From contig OY723265.1 of the NCBI GenBank assembly GCA_963210315.1, forward strand, positions 1,550,001-1,614,000: a stretch of 64,000 bases of DNA, given 5' to 3'. Positions 22,301 to 32,168 of the stretch are shown piece after piece. Positions within the stretch are counted from its first letter, which is position 1. The number at the start of each line of letters is the position of its first letter. This stretch comes from Rhynchopus euleeides (lineage: Eukaryota; Euglenozoa; Diplonemea; Diplonemida; Diplonemidae). The notes below the pieces were generated by a model, which worked only from the letters and a program-made list of their open reading frames with translations, searched no databases and was not told where the DNA came from. The translations under genes and the position numbers were made by a program.

Positions 22301-22625
22301 GCAGCAGCAGACAGGGCACAGCCCCCGGAGGGCCTGGTCGCGCACCCCAAGCCTTGCGACGGTGAGCTCGACCCCGATGATGCATGCGGCGCCGCATCAG
22401 GTCGTGTTTCCAGCCGAGGGTGACGCGACCTCTGTGGTTGAGTATCTCGTCCAGCTCGCCTTCGACCCAGTGACGGTGCTTGAGGTGGCGCGTATCCTGA
22501 AGCAGGAGCGCGTGGAGGACGTGGGGACGCTGCGCCTGCTCAGCGAAGCAGACCTGAGCAACATCGGGGTGCCCCTGGGGTGCCGCAGGAAGATCGCCAA
22601 TGCGGTGTCGCTGCTACCGCAGTGA
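19359..22625 (+). CDS. Large Pro-rich protein with MIB/HERC2-like, C2-like and C-terminal SAM domains
   Basis: Exons 19359-21110 and 21219-22625 (TGA) give 1052 residues. The intron is GTATGCC to CCCCGCAG, 108 bp, phase 0 and free of stops, so retention would add 36 residues. I start at MPQSAMLSQK because a TTGCCAG acceptor lies two bases upstream and the open frame before it has only GTG. After a Pro-rich basic N-terminus comes a conserved block near residues 180-340. A MIB/HERC2-like stretch follows near 345-395 (GDQDGGPGCQGTVIDADV, then RWDANNAANKYRWG). A C2-like beta-sandwich lies near 460-600 (IQVTVLSSRGVPPCKTSRVQ), then long Pro/Gln runs. A SAM domain ends the protein (VVEYLVQLAFDPVTVLEVA to IANAVSLLP). 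This set suggests a scaffold. I do not recognise an ortholog. Confidence 0.8.
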   Translation: MPQSAMLSQKGSTFGRPRSKVPPGSPPKPPPPPHSRLWSAHEAAPPATPEGTPPLQPLPTPSRPLSHRSPRSTASHPPRLPPGEKPSVVSSIVNTKRAVRVPSNKAPSATTSSTSPVKIQPAGGPGTGSAGTPPKLGGGQPYPGPPRVSQPRSPTLLGRKLPAGRGGAPQPVPLPAVSLDRDLAVAGSYSGIRDAVSTTPGCLVVNNMQWKRLRDASGRPPSEDCIQKLKQAVRKDVAITLKHPSDLIAVESIGGHPLAISLSIGLSTGMSRVALIEKLNRLSNQAQNPEGGHGWQLPHLCGAYSEISGVFTPEAEVDYATSWCVSQPPPDPHMSVGYRVRRNPIHWMWGDQDGGPGCQGTVIDADVQAGWAVVRWDANNAANKYRWGPISGGYDLIVVGNGTPDGPKRKPSPEASGREGRVAAPPPLRDAGPPPEEEGVRPAPPAAVSAVRSVSPTNEAVRCIQVTVLSSRGVPPCKTSRVQIAFDGEQPEYTSVWKGDNPSWGETIALDVPPGIATDLQGRMLRMVLLSSDGVGDSMTPVGGCEMELGHLVGPASQTLWVALDSSMRSKLVASPTAAGRSMQVCRRWFCWEGRRGVGVLVVAFAGAMLDATRSVPPPQTTASPAATCWLRVSIGFVFVRLQQRERRSDPPVVASLSPPPEPLRLTTAPVPVPPPPPPPQQQSQPLPAPTPPPPARFAPPAMQNHQPVYAQQPPPPPPPPPQQQQHHPHEYPPEITALLSRQESFVTEPAGRHSVGGGPPPRSSMMPVAMAYHEVQKHVEQAEPVHTESLLYRVREYAPGAGGGAAASKMVSPRRRGRLSGGSEAPNTPRGPALVEVPSPLKLPAIEPAVQLARRAIMTPVRTPEDPPHVTAALSRESTQQFQKTRQQVLIPGTAAPPPPVQEAPVRCFSPMRPGGGADDAHQFRPVMGPALVPAGAGKAAALMQASPPRPKRPQYQVPQQQQQQPQPQPQYQVPQQQQQQQQTGHSPRRAWSRTPSLATVSSTPMMHAAPHQVVFPAEGDATSVVEYLVQLAFDPVTVLEVARILKQERVEDVGTLRLLSEADLSNIGVPLGCRRKIANAVSLLPQ

Positions 22626-23270
22626 GGTGGGTGGCTGGGCCATGCCCTCGGTCAGCCAATTGATCCCCGTTGCTGCCCGAGAGGGAGCTGGTGGGAAGGC
22701 GTATTATAGTGGGTTCGGAGCAAGAGCGGCGAGGGTGGCGGAGAGTGGCCCACATTTGTGGCGATGCTTGCAACGCGTTGGCAAGAAGTGGGGGAGAAGC
22801 AATGTGATGCGCGATGCAAGAGGGGGGGGGGGTGTTCCAACAAACTGAGTCCACTAACTGCGTGTGGTGTGTATCTCAGATATTCTGGAAGAAGGGGGGG
22901 GGGGCAGGGGGGGCATCCCCGTTACCCCCCCCCCCAAAGAATTCAAAGAACTGAGAGAGCAGCGTGTGATGCGGTGGGTGGGGGTGGCGTTCTCTGCCCA
23001 GCCCCTGCCATGCATCAGCATCGGTGTGTGTTGTGTCTCGCAGGGGTGCTGCTCTCCAAGACGCTGTCTCGGGGAAGCAATGCGCTTAGAATGGTATCGT
23101 GTGGCTGAACCTTTTGGAGGATTGAGACATTTTCGTGCAACACAGGCAGGGCCTCAACAGCCTTGAGACACATTGTGTGCGCTCAATGCGAATCAACCCG
23201 GATATGTTCTGTGAATTTTGCTGGAAAAGGTGGGAGCTTCCATGCCCCCCCCCCCCAAAAAAAAGCGAGC
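22626..23270. other. Gene-free 3' flank of the C2/SAM gene
   Basis: No supported gene. It contains several G- or C-runs (22826, 22898, 22925, 23248) of the kind found throughout the intergenic DNA of this window. Confidence 0.5.
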
Positions 23271-23561
23271 GGGAATGGTGCCCCTGATTTACCCCTTTTT
23301 CACTACGCACAAACTACGCAATCTGGGGGGGGGTCTCGCTTTTTGGTCCCCCCCCAGTTTTTTTTGGTCCCCCTTTCTGTGTGGCTACTGAGACAGGACT
23401 GGAGGCACTGCGCTGACCGAGCAAAAAATTTTTGCCAGAACTCACTATACACCGTACGAAAGAACGCACGACATGTGGGGCGGGACTCCAGAAACACCTG
23501 GGCAAGGTTGCCCCATGCCCAGAAACACCTGAGAAGGAAGTGAGTTCCAGGAGCCGCGTAG

Positions 23562-23894
23562 AACACCCTCGAGATTGTGAATGATGATACGATCACAGCC
23601 TTCAGGGCGCTGCGAGGTGCCACCCTGAAGGTGGCCCTTGACATCAAGGAGAGCGTCGGCCGAGGGGTCGACGAAAAGCTGAAGAAGGCGCTACTGGCAC
23701 TGGATCCCGCGGGGTATACGGAGGTCACCGCCACACAGGCAACCTCCGCTGACAACGTCCAGGAGACGTTATCCGAGGGGATCACAACGGCACTAGAGAT
23801 CTGTGTCACGGGATCCAGGCGCCCACTCTCCCTCGACGGTCTGGGGATTGTTGTTGGGTATGGTGTCGTTTCCTGCAGCTGCAAAAAAGCGTAG
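23562..23894 (+). CDS. Hypothetical 110-codon frame inside the 23-kb element (no ATG)
   Basis: Open from just after an in-frame TAG to TAG, with no ATG. It would need a splice acceptor (GAGTTCCAG lies just upstream). The translation looks protein-like: FRALRGATLKVALDIKESVG, KLKKALLALDPAGYTEV, then LSEGITTALEICVTGS. I recognise no family. It may be one exon of a gene carried by the element. Confidence 0.3.
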   Translation, partial: NTLEIVNDDTITAFRALRGATLKVALDIKESVGRGVDEKLKKALLALDPAGYTEVTATQATSADNVQETLSEGITTALEICVTGSRRPLSLDGLGIVVGYGVVSCSCKKA

Positions 23895-23971
23895 CAACTG
23901 TGCTTCCTTCTTCCTTAATGATGCGTTGACGCTTCCACCCGGAGGAGCTGAAGCAGGCACCGCTTAATGAT

Positions 23972-24181
23972 GTGTTGATGCTTCCACCCGACGAGCTGAA
24001 GCAGGCACCGCGCCAAAGGGCACCCCCAAAGAGACCTGCAAAGACTGCGTCGAAACCCGCACCGAAGGCTGCCAGCGCTGCAGCACCTGAAGAACCTGCA
24101 GCACCTGCAGCACCTGAAGCGCCTGCACCCTCACTGACCCCGGAACAGCAAGAACTCCTTGAGTTTGGGGTCCCGGCATAG
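23972..24181 (+). CDS. Hypothetical 69-residue Ala/Pro/Lys-rich frame
   Basis: Reads KRPAKTASKPAPKAAS followed by Ala/Pro/Glu repeats and LTPEQQELLEFGV. The composition is like linker-histone tails or low-complexity linkers. It follows the preceding hypothetical frame in the same element, so the two could be exons of one gene. Weakly supported. Confidence 0.25.
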   Translation: MLMLPPDELKQAPRQRAPPKRPAKTASKPAPKAASAAAPEEPAAPAAPEAPAPSLTPEQQELLEFGVPA

Positions 24182-24381
24182 AGACAGAGAATGGCTGAGT
24201 AAATCAAAAAATGAGACCCCCCCCCCCTTTTCACTACGCACAAACTACGCAATATGGGGTCGTCAGGGGCACCAATTCCGGGAATGCATCCTTTTTTATT
24301 TGATCCCCCCCCCCCACCAGGGTATAAGATAGACTTTTTTTCTGGCGCTGTTTTCCGGTTTTTCTGGTTTTGAAAATTTTT

Positions 24382-24404
24382 CGCGCGCGCCTTCGGCGCG
24401 CGCG
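24382..24404. other. GC hairpin, 9-bp stem with CTTCG loop
   Basis: CGCGCGCGC and GCGCGCGCG flank the loop CTTCG in a perfect stem. It lies in gene-free DNA just right of the 23-kb element. Function unknown. Confidence 0.6.
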
Positions 24405-26544
24405 ACCCGCGCAAACCCTCCCAGAATCTGAGAGGGCCCGGTGCCTGCGCGCGTCCTGCCGTACTGAGGCTGCTTGGTGGGGCAGGCGCAGCAGCTGCTT
24501 TGAAAGTTTGGACTCTCGACCAAAAAACCGGTCTGGGTGCAATGTTTTTACGCAGGGGGGTCTGGGGGGCGGAGCCCCCCAGCCGCCGGAGGCCACGGTA
24601 GTGAACATCTGTTCCCTACAGTCTGGATTCGCTTGTAAGTAGGAAGGCTTCGCTGTATCGCAGCCCGGCCAGCAGGAGATCACTGGTCCTTGAGGATTCA
24701 ACCTTCAGGGTGGAGGAGGACGGGGGAGTGACCACTCGTGACAGGTGTGCGTTGTGGGTGGAGTGGGTGCACGACAGAATGGCCAAAGGGTCCACGAGAT
24801 CTCTGCACACATTCCGTTATCGAGGAGATGGGCACCTAGCTGTGACGACAGGCAACAAACAAATCTCATCTGTTAGTTGCCCCCAATAGGCTTGGCGACC
24901 TTCAAGACTGCTTGAAAGTCGTTCGTGTTCTCGTCTCAGCCCTCCAGACTGCAGTCTTAGACTCCCTCTTAGACATGGTGGCTGGAGTCCACCATGTGTG
25001 CACCTTCAAAACAGAAGAGACCTGCATGACGAGGGCATCACCACCCACCGGGCCACCCGCTAGGTCCATTTTTTCTTCTCCGCTTCTCTGCCTTCTTTGG
25101 ACTATTTGAGCTCTGTGCGGATCACGATGGGGTCACTTTCTATTTTTTTATGGCGTTTTTTCTGACTGTTTTACTGTCCCAAAGTCACAAAAAACCGCCA
25201 AAAATGAGATCGACTTTTTTTTTTTCCCCCAGAAAACCGGGAACCGGGAAACCCTGGTTTTGAAAACCGGAAAACCAGACCTATCTTATCCCCTGCCCCC
25301 CACTACCCCACCCCCTAGAATATAGCCCCCCTCCCCGTTCCCTCCCCATGCCCCATACCCCTCCCCCTCCCCGATTTTTGTTGATAGAACTCTACAGACT
25401 GGGATTCGTGTTTCTGTATTTTCCACCGCACCCATCCCTCCCTCCTCCCACTGTTTTTAACCGGGAGGGGAGGGGGGGGTGATGAATCTTTCTGTGGCTT
25501 TTCACTGGGATATCGCGATACCCGACTCATGCCGCTTCGTCATATCGGGGGTGTGGTGTGCACAACGAGATGTCTGCGTTCCAAAGACGAGCCTCCATAG
25601 CAGAGATGCGGGGGTTGCTTGTGTTTGCCCTCGGCTTTGGCACAGCTAACAAGCCACGTATTGTTTTCCTGGAGAGGCCCCTCGTGTGCACAGCCAGAGC
25701 CTGTGCTCTTTTGGTGATGGAAACCTGTTACGAGCAGACAACGAGCGGAGGGAGGGGTCGGGAGGAGGTGGAGAGAAGGCGGGCCGAAGGGTGGTTGTGT
25801 CAAGTCTCCGCATGCCGGGTCCGGTATGGTCTGGACATTCTCTCGACGCGCAAGGCCTGTGGCGCGTGCTCACAGGGCAAAGGCATTTGCGGCCTGTTGG
25901 GGGGCTTCGCTCAGGAGCGCAGAAAATGTGAGTTGCCTCACAAAATGGTGCTGAACTGGCACAGGGGTTTGGCACAGAGTGAAAGCCCCCGTTGGTTTGG
26001 GAGACGCCTCCCTTCGCCACCCCTTTGCCTGGGTCTTTCCCGGGTTTGGCACCGCACAAACAACGCCTTATCTTTTTTTATATTGGCTGTTGGTCGATAG
26101 AAACGAAGAAGAAGAAGAAAAAACAAGAAAATAAGATGTTGATTTCCTTAGAAACAGTTCTCTTGCGAATGATTGTACGCCGGCAAAGATCAGACGCTGC
26201 AGCTGCCGCCGCCCTGTGCCATGCCCCTTTTGCTGGGTCGGCCGGCTGCTGCAAGGTCTGCCCCGCAACGGCTTGTGACCTGACACGCTGAGTGCACGCC
26301 CCTCCCCCCCGCGAACCAACCCGGTTCTTTCCCGCCGTTTTCAGCACCACACTGCTCTTCTCTGCCTTTCCACACGCCACTTGCAGCCCTGATGGGGCGC
26401 ATCTAACAAGAACCTCAAGCATTGCCCGCGTCAACGACTTTTGACACCGGACTGCGTGTGCCCCCTGTCACAAGAGTGCACCCCCTGCCCTCCCCCAGGC
26501 ACACAGGCACACAGCCCCCACAGGGAGAGCGCGTTGTCAAAACA
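24405..26544. other. Gene-free stretch with dispersed repeats
   Basis: No supported gene. CTCTGTGCGGATCACGATGG at about 25111 matches the unit of the tandem array at 62.5-63.7 kb. Repeated AAAACCGG-type words lie at 25240-25290. TTGCAGCCC near 26380 and the pyrimidine-rich stretch before the V-ATPase start could be splice-acceptor sequence. Confidence 0.55.
26036..26085. repeat. Dispersed short repeat, copy 1 (second copy at 35146-35183)
   Basis: CCCGGGTTTGGC, then ACC, then GCACAAACAACGCCTTATC and a T-run. The second copy, at about 35147, lacks the ACC. Both lie in intergenic DNA. The origin is unknown. Confidence 0.75.
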
Positions 26545-29033
26545 ATGTCCAGCCGCCGGACCGCTGGGGTGGATGTGCAGGCATCCTGCATCCGCCAGGA
26601 GAAGCAGGACCTGACCGGGCGCAACTGCCTGTGGTACAACTTCAACGATGGTGGCCTGGAGTCCATGGTGCAGGGCTACCGCAGCGCACTGCTGAAGCAC
26701 GACGACTACAACGCCCTCTGCCAGTGCGAGACGCTGAACGACGTGAAGATGTACCTGCAGTCCAACACTGCGTACGGCGAGCCCCCGTTCCTGCAGGACG
26801 TTGGCACGCTGGACCCCAACATCATCAAGGAGAAGGCCCAGGAGAAGCTGGTGCGTGAGTTCAACGAGCTGCGTGAGTGGGCTGACGCGCCGCTGTCAAC
26901 TTTCCTTGACTACATCACGTACGACTACATGGTATGGACATGGTTCGGTGTCAGCAGTCAGGACAGAACTAGGAGGGTTGATATTCCACCCCCCCACGCC
27001 CTGTCGGGCGGTGCTGCTCTTGAGATAGATGATGAAAACCATACCAACTGACTTGGGTCGCCTAGCGTCCTCCTTTGGAGATGCTATACCATAATTCTTG
27101 TTCGTAACAGCCTGACAAGTCGAGCAGGGAGGGTGCCGACACTGAAGGGTTTTGGGTGGGTGTCCTGGTGACGGCGCCGTGACTTTGTCGCGGGCCCAGC
27201 GGAGTGAATGCTCCAGCACGGAGGCCATTATGCGAACACTGGTTCCAAACAGAGTTGGCGCCACACCCGCGAAATTACGTCTGCTGTGATGTCGAATGAA
27301 CTACTCAAAGAAGTGCTCCCCATACACATGTGAATCTATTTGCTACCACTGCACCGTGCAAGCTCTGCTTGATGCGGCTCCACCGCGCCTCTACTGCCAC
27401 ACCCATCACCCTCATCACGCACTGGGTTGCTGTCGAGCGATGTCCACCACGATACCGCCACGCCATCCACAGATTACCAACGTGCTGAAGCTGATCCACG
27501 GTGCGCAGAACAGCAAGGACACGCTGGAGCTGATCACCAGGATGCACCCTCTGGGTCGCTTCGAGGGCATCGGTGCCATCATGGCTGACTGCTCGAACGT
27601 TGAGGGTATGTATTCCAGTAGTGCAGCAAAGGTTGGTGGGGGAGAAGCACTAAATTGTCGGGACCCCCAAATCTACTAAAGTTTGTACCCCGCCGACCTT
27701 AATACCCACCAAACTGTGTTGCGCTTCTGTATGTCGTGCCGAGCCTACACACCGAACCTTCTAAGGCCCCAAGACAGGGGTGTGTGTCTTTACACCATTT
27801 TCAGTAATTTGCACTTCTTTGGCCTCTCTCGACATTCACTCCATCCCCGCCACAGCGATCTACAACACTATGACGATTCTGGAGCTGCCCATCATGAAGT
27901 TCTTCCAGCAGGAGTCGGACCGCATGGAGTTTGAGAGCGACCAGAGCTCCGTATGCATCGTATTGTCTTCACAGCACATGGCAGGCGGGGTGCTATCCAG
28001 CGGGGCCTTTGCTCAGAAGTGCACACAAAAGAGGAGACAGACTGACACAGGGCGAAGGCTCCCAGTCTCTTCGTGATGTCCCACCGCCACACACACATAC
28101 ACCCTTACGAACAACAGAGGGAGTACGTCCACGCCATCTTCAAGAAGAGCTACCTTGAGTCGTTCTACGACCTCTGCCAGGAGATCGGCGGTGACACGTG
28201 GGAGATGATGAAGACGCTTCTCGAGTTTGAGGCTGACCGCACGGTGATCGGGCTTACCCGCAACTGCTTCGGCAACAAGGACATCAAGGTATGCGGTGCG
28301 CTTGCCAGCAGTGGGATAGAATCCGCACAGCTGTGCCCTCCTCCACCCCCCCCACCCAAGCCCCTACCACACGCTGCAAGCGATCCGTGCTCCGTGGTGC
28401 AATCACGCATCCAACCCAACCTATGCCCTGCGCACGGCCACCACACCCGCTCACACAGCCGGGTCTTGAGCGCGCTCGCCTCTACCCCAACTTCGGTACG
28501 CTGGTGGACTGGCACCCGCGGATTGCCGACTGCGACGACGACGAGGCTCTGCGCAACGTGCTGGGTGACGACAAGGGTGGGCTTCACCACTGGCGCAACC
28601 TGGTGTGCGGCAACAGTGGTGGCCTGGGCGAGTCGTCCTCGGCAGGGTCTGCGATGGAGTCCCGCTTCCTCGAGCAGTCCATCGAGCTGAACAAGTGCAG
28701 CATGGCACGCTCCTTCCACTACGGCGTGTTCTACTCGTGGCTGAAGGTATGCAAACAATGGTTCGGCAGCGTTGTGCACCCCGCCCCTTATAGCGCATGT
28801 TTGGTGCAAAGAAGGATCATTCAAGCCCGTGATATCATTTTTGTAAAACAAAGGGGGGTTGTGTGGTGCCAAGCCTTTTTACTGCCCTCACTCACCAACA
28901 CCTGCAACCTCCCCTCACCCCCTCGCAGCTGCGCGAGCAGGAGCTCAGCAACATCTACTGGATCTGCGCTTGCATCGAGCTCAAAACGCGCCACCGCATC
29001 CGCGAGTTCACCGAGATCTACCCGGCGAACTAA
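26545..29033 (+). CDS. V-type H+-ATPase subunit d
   Basis: Subunit d couples the V1 rotor stalk to the Vo proteolipid ring of the vacuolar proton pump. Six exons: 26545-26931, 27473-27605, 27856-27950, 28118-28288, 28459-28746 and 28929-29033 (TAA), giving 392 residues. All introns run from GTATG to YAG; only the second is in phase 1. Family signatures are YNFNDGGLESMVQGYRSALL, DDYNALCQCETLNDVK, STFLDYITYDYM, LITRMHPLGRF and REYVHAIFKKSYLESFY, ending LREQELSNIYWICACIELKT. An acidic and Gly/Ser-rich insertion in exon 5 (DCDDDEALRN; SGGLGESSSAGS) makes it about 40 residues longer than yeast Vma6. I chose the ATG at MSSRRTAG; a longer open frame upstream starts only at TTG. Confidence 0.95.
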
Positions 29034-30973
29034 TCTTGCCTGTGGGGGCAGATGAGCCCTGTGCGTTGTCACGCGTTTCATTCCTCGCGACCCCTGGCTC
29101 AGCAGCACCGCCTGGCCTCGTGGTGCGGGAAAGTTGCGCGTGCCCCCACCCTACCCCCCCACTCCCCTGCAACAATAGCAGACCGCATCAGATCATCAGG
29201 GGTTTGATGCGTCTTGCAGTGCTACAACAATGATCGCGCGTGTGTATGTGTGTGTGTGTGCCTCCCTCCCCACCCCTTGCACCTATAACTTCATGAGAGG
29301 TAACATAGCAATACTGCACAGATGTGTGCTGCCGAAAAAAGAAGAGGGCCGCAGTGGCCGTGTCTCCTGCAAGCACACATCTGTCCCATTGTTTTGTCCC
29401 GTGTAAGTTGGTGCGATTAAAGAAGGGGTTTTTTTAACATATCCCCCTGACCCACACACACACTCACACCCTTTCTTGCTGTATCTGCTGCACCGTGGAT
29501 GACCTGAAGCGTGTGCAGGAAAGAAAATATCGCAAAAAAGGCGCGGCCCGGCCTTCAGTTGCGGAACCAAACATCTGGCAGAACAACAGAGTGAGACGAC
29601 ACGGCGCATGGCACGGGGTGGGTGGGTGGGTGGCGGCTGTGAAGTGAGGGCTAAAAGAGAGAAGAAAATGGGGGGCAATTCAAGTTTTCAGCGATTTTTT
29701 TCACCTACAAATCGGAGGAAGCCTCACCAAAAAATACCCCCCACCCCCCCTCCCCACACACACCGTTTTCCGCACCACAGCGAAAAAAACACCCTTCTAT
29801 GGTTTCCCTCGATTTCTTCCGCGTGCATTCACCCACCCGACCCCCCACACCCGAGTCTCCTCCCCCAGATTCCTGCGTGAATCCGGGGCAAACTCATCTC
29901 CAGGCGTGCGCCTTCTCCGGGGAGAGGGGATTGAGTGGGCGGGCTGGGGGGGTGAGGAGGTGATGGCCCCATACCCTCCCTTCCCTCACTCCCACTCACA
30001 CCCTCCACCTTGCACCCCCCCCCCCCTCCACTGTCTGCCACCGCTCCTGTCGTTCTGTGGAGCACATCTCTCAAAACGCCAGTTGTGTTTGCCTTGCGCA
30101 TCTCTGGCCGTTCCGTTGTTCGAGTGTTTGTGTCTTTTTTGTTCGGGTATTTTTGAAGGGGTGTGTGTGTGTGTGTGTGTGTGGCTGGGTGCCGAGGTTA
30201 GGAGGAAGGGATGCAGGCAAACAGGCTGATGGGGTTCTCCCGGGGCCCGCCCCCCACCCCACCCCCCACCCCCCTGCAGCCGGCGTTGATGTACATTCTA
30301 TCTCTTCCACGCCTGGTGTGTGTTGTGTGGGGAGTGCAGCATTTTCCCCTCCATCGGCTACCGCTGTCGATGTGGGGATGTAAAATGTGGTGCGTGTGTT
30401 TTTGGTGTGTCGTCTGTGTTTAGCAATAAGGCACCGCCCCCCTGTGATTTCTAAGTGTGCCCGTTGACCCCCCCCCCCCCCTCCCCCACCCCCCCGTGGT
30501 TTTGTCCTTTGTCCCCCCCCTTCCCCAGTGGTGGCCATCGCACAGCCCTTCCTTCCGCACGCATTTGTGTGCATTCAATCCGTTATGTCGTTCCGTCGTG
30601 ATTTGATGATGAGCCCCCACCCCCCACCCCCACCCCCCCTCCTCTCCACCTCCCAGGCACACAAGGGAAAAATGTCTGCAAGAGAAGAAAGGCAACGGGG
30701 TGGCAAAACAAACAAAACACTTTAAACAGATGGGGGATCGAGTGTGTGTGTGTGTGGGGGGGGGGGGATGATGGCGGCGTGTGCAAACGAAGTAAGATCA
30801 CGGCGGTGATCTTATTTTGGTTCTTCGCTGGCTGTCCAAAAAAATGAAGAAAATACCCCACTTGCGCCGGCGCGTGCGCGCGTGTGTGCGTCGGGCCGTG
30901 GAGCAGTGGGGTGCCGGGTGGTGGTGTGTGTCCTGTTGCATGATTTTCTTTTTAAAAGGGGGGGGGGGGGGGA
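29034..30973. other. Gene-free stretch between V-ATPase d and the nested elements
   Basis: No supported gene. It has a GT microsatellite (30162-30184), (CA)/(GT)-rich patches at 29238-29260 and 29452-29468, many C-runs (30008, 30472, 30610) and a G-run ending at the left tip of the next element. Confidence 0.6.
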
Positions 30974-30987
30974 TAGGGGGGGTCATA

Positions 30988-31898
30988 CACGGTGGGATCT
31001 TGTAAATTTTACATGTATAACTACAAGTATATACCGTATACGTAAATATTATGGAACGTAAATATTATGGAACGGGCCCATTTTTGGCCGGTCCGTTCCA
31101 TAATATTTACGTTCCATAATATTTACAGGGCCAGTTGGGGACTCGGTGGTGAGGACGGCTTGCGTCAGGAATCGCGCGAAAAGTGCACGAGTAGGTCCCG
31201 TCAGGGACTCTGTATGCCGTCCGATCACCTGGTCCAAGTCCCCGAGTCGCAGAAAGCCCTGTAAATATTATGGAACGAAAAAAATCTGGAACGCCAACCC
31301 ACCAGCGTTCCAAAATATTTACGTTCCATAATATTTACGTTCCATAATATTTACGTTCCAAAATATTTACGTATACGGTACATGTATTATACATGTATAA
31401 TACTTGCATGTCAACTATTATACATGTATAATACATGTATATGCCTGAAATGTACATGTAAAATACATGTATATCAAGTAAAAATACATGTATAATACAT
31501 GTATAATCGCCCTCTGTGCCAGACCAACACACCACCAAAGGAAAAGAGGAAGAGGCGACGTAAGGCATGTATTTTACTTGCATGCAAGTATTTTACTTGT
31601 CATGCAAGTATTTTACATGTATAATACTTGCATGACAAGTATTATACATGTAAAATACATGTAAATGCCTGAAATATACATGTAAAATACATGTATATCA
31701 AGTAAAAATACATGTATAATAGTTGACATGCAAGTATTATACATGTATTTTTACTTGATATACATGTATTTTACATGTACATTTCAGGCATATACATGTA
31801 TTATACATGTATAATAGTTGACATGCAAGTATTATACATGTATAATACATGTATTATACTTGTAGTTATACATGTAAAATTTACAAGATCCCACCGTG
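30988..31898. mobile_element. Element F1: CACGGTGGGATC-type inverted-repeat element, nested in A
   Basis: It begins CACGGTGGGATCTTGTAAAT and ends with the inverse. It is flanked by TA on both sides (30986-30987, 31899-31900). Removing F1 and one TA restores GGTCATAAGCCC, which is what the intact right arm of A shows, so F1 inserted into A with a 2-bp duplication. The interior consists of self-complementary words (ACATGT, GCATGC, CAAGTA/TACTTG) that can fold into long hairpins. A second copy is F2 (61529-62220). Confidence 0.93.
31034..31378. mobile_element. Element N: 345-bp inverted-repeat element nested in F1
   Basis: The ends CCGTATACGTAAATATT and its inverse are flanked by TA (31032-31033, 31379-31380). 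F2 lacks this block, so it is an insertion into F1. The interior repeats TAAATATTATGGAACG in both orientations, and a central part (31126-31262) is bounded by CAGGGC and GCCCTG. Confidence 0.85.
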
Positions 31899-32168
31899 TA
31901 AGCCCGTACAAAACCAAAATTTTCGACATACCATCAGAGCCGCCCTAATACCTGATCTGACCCGAAAATCCGACCCATACCCCCCCGGAAACTGTCTGGG
32001 GCCCACTTGTGACACCTGATACGCACTTTTGTGATGATTTTTTGGGGTCCTAAAAAATGTACCTCAGTTTCGTACCTTGCCTTTGTACCTGAACCACTCC
32101 CGACCGCATTATTTCGTTCTTTGCAAGGGAAGGGTGTCACTACGCTCACTCAGCACGCCGAGCAACAC

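Larger units (their letters stand above)
23271..24287. mobile_element. About 1-kb element with complex inverted arms and two small frames
   Basis: The left arm has three parts: a (GGGAATGGTGCCCCTGAT, 23271), b (TTTCACTACGCACAAACTA, about 23297) and c (GGGGGTCTCGC, about 23330). The right arm holds c inverted (24203-24227), b in the SAME orientation (24228-24253), then a inverted (24256-24287). So a and c are inverted repeats, while the middle module b is direct. The interior also has a 47-bp tandem duplication (TGATGCGTTGACGCTTC and TGATGTGTTGATGCTTC versions at 23919 and 23967). I infer a small mobile or rearranged element. Confidence 0.55.

Noticed and set aside
23291-24253. Direct ACTACGCA repeats about 930 bases apart read as LTRs
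   Set aside because: Only about 30 bases are direct; the flanking modules are inverted, which an LTR element would not show.
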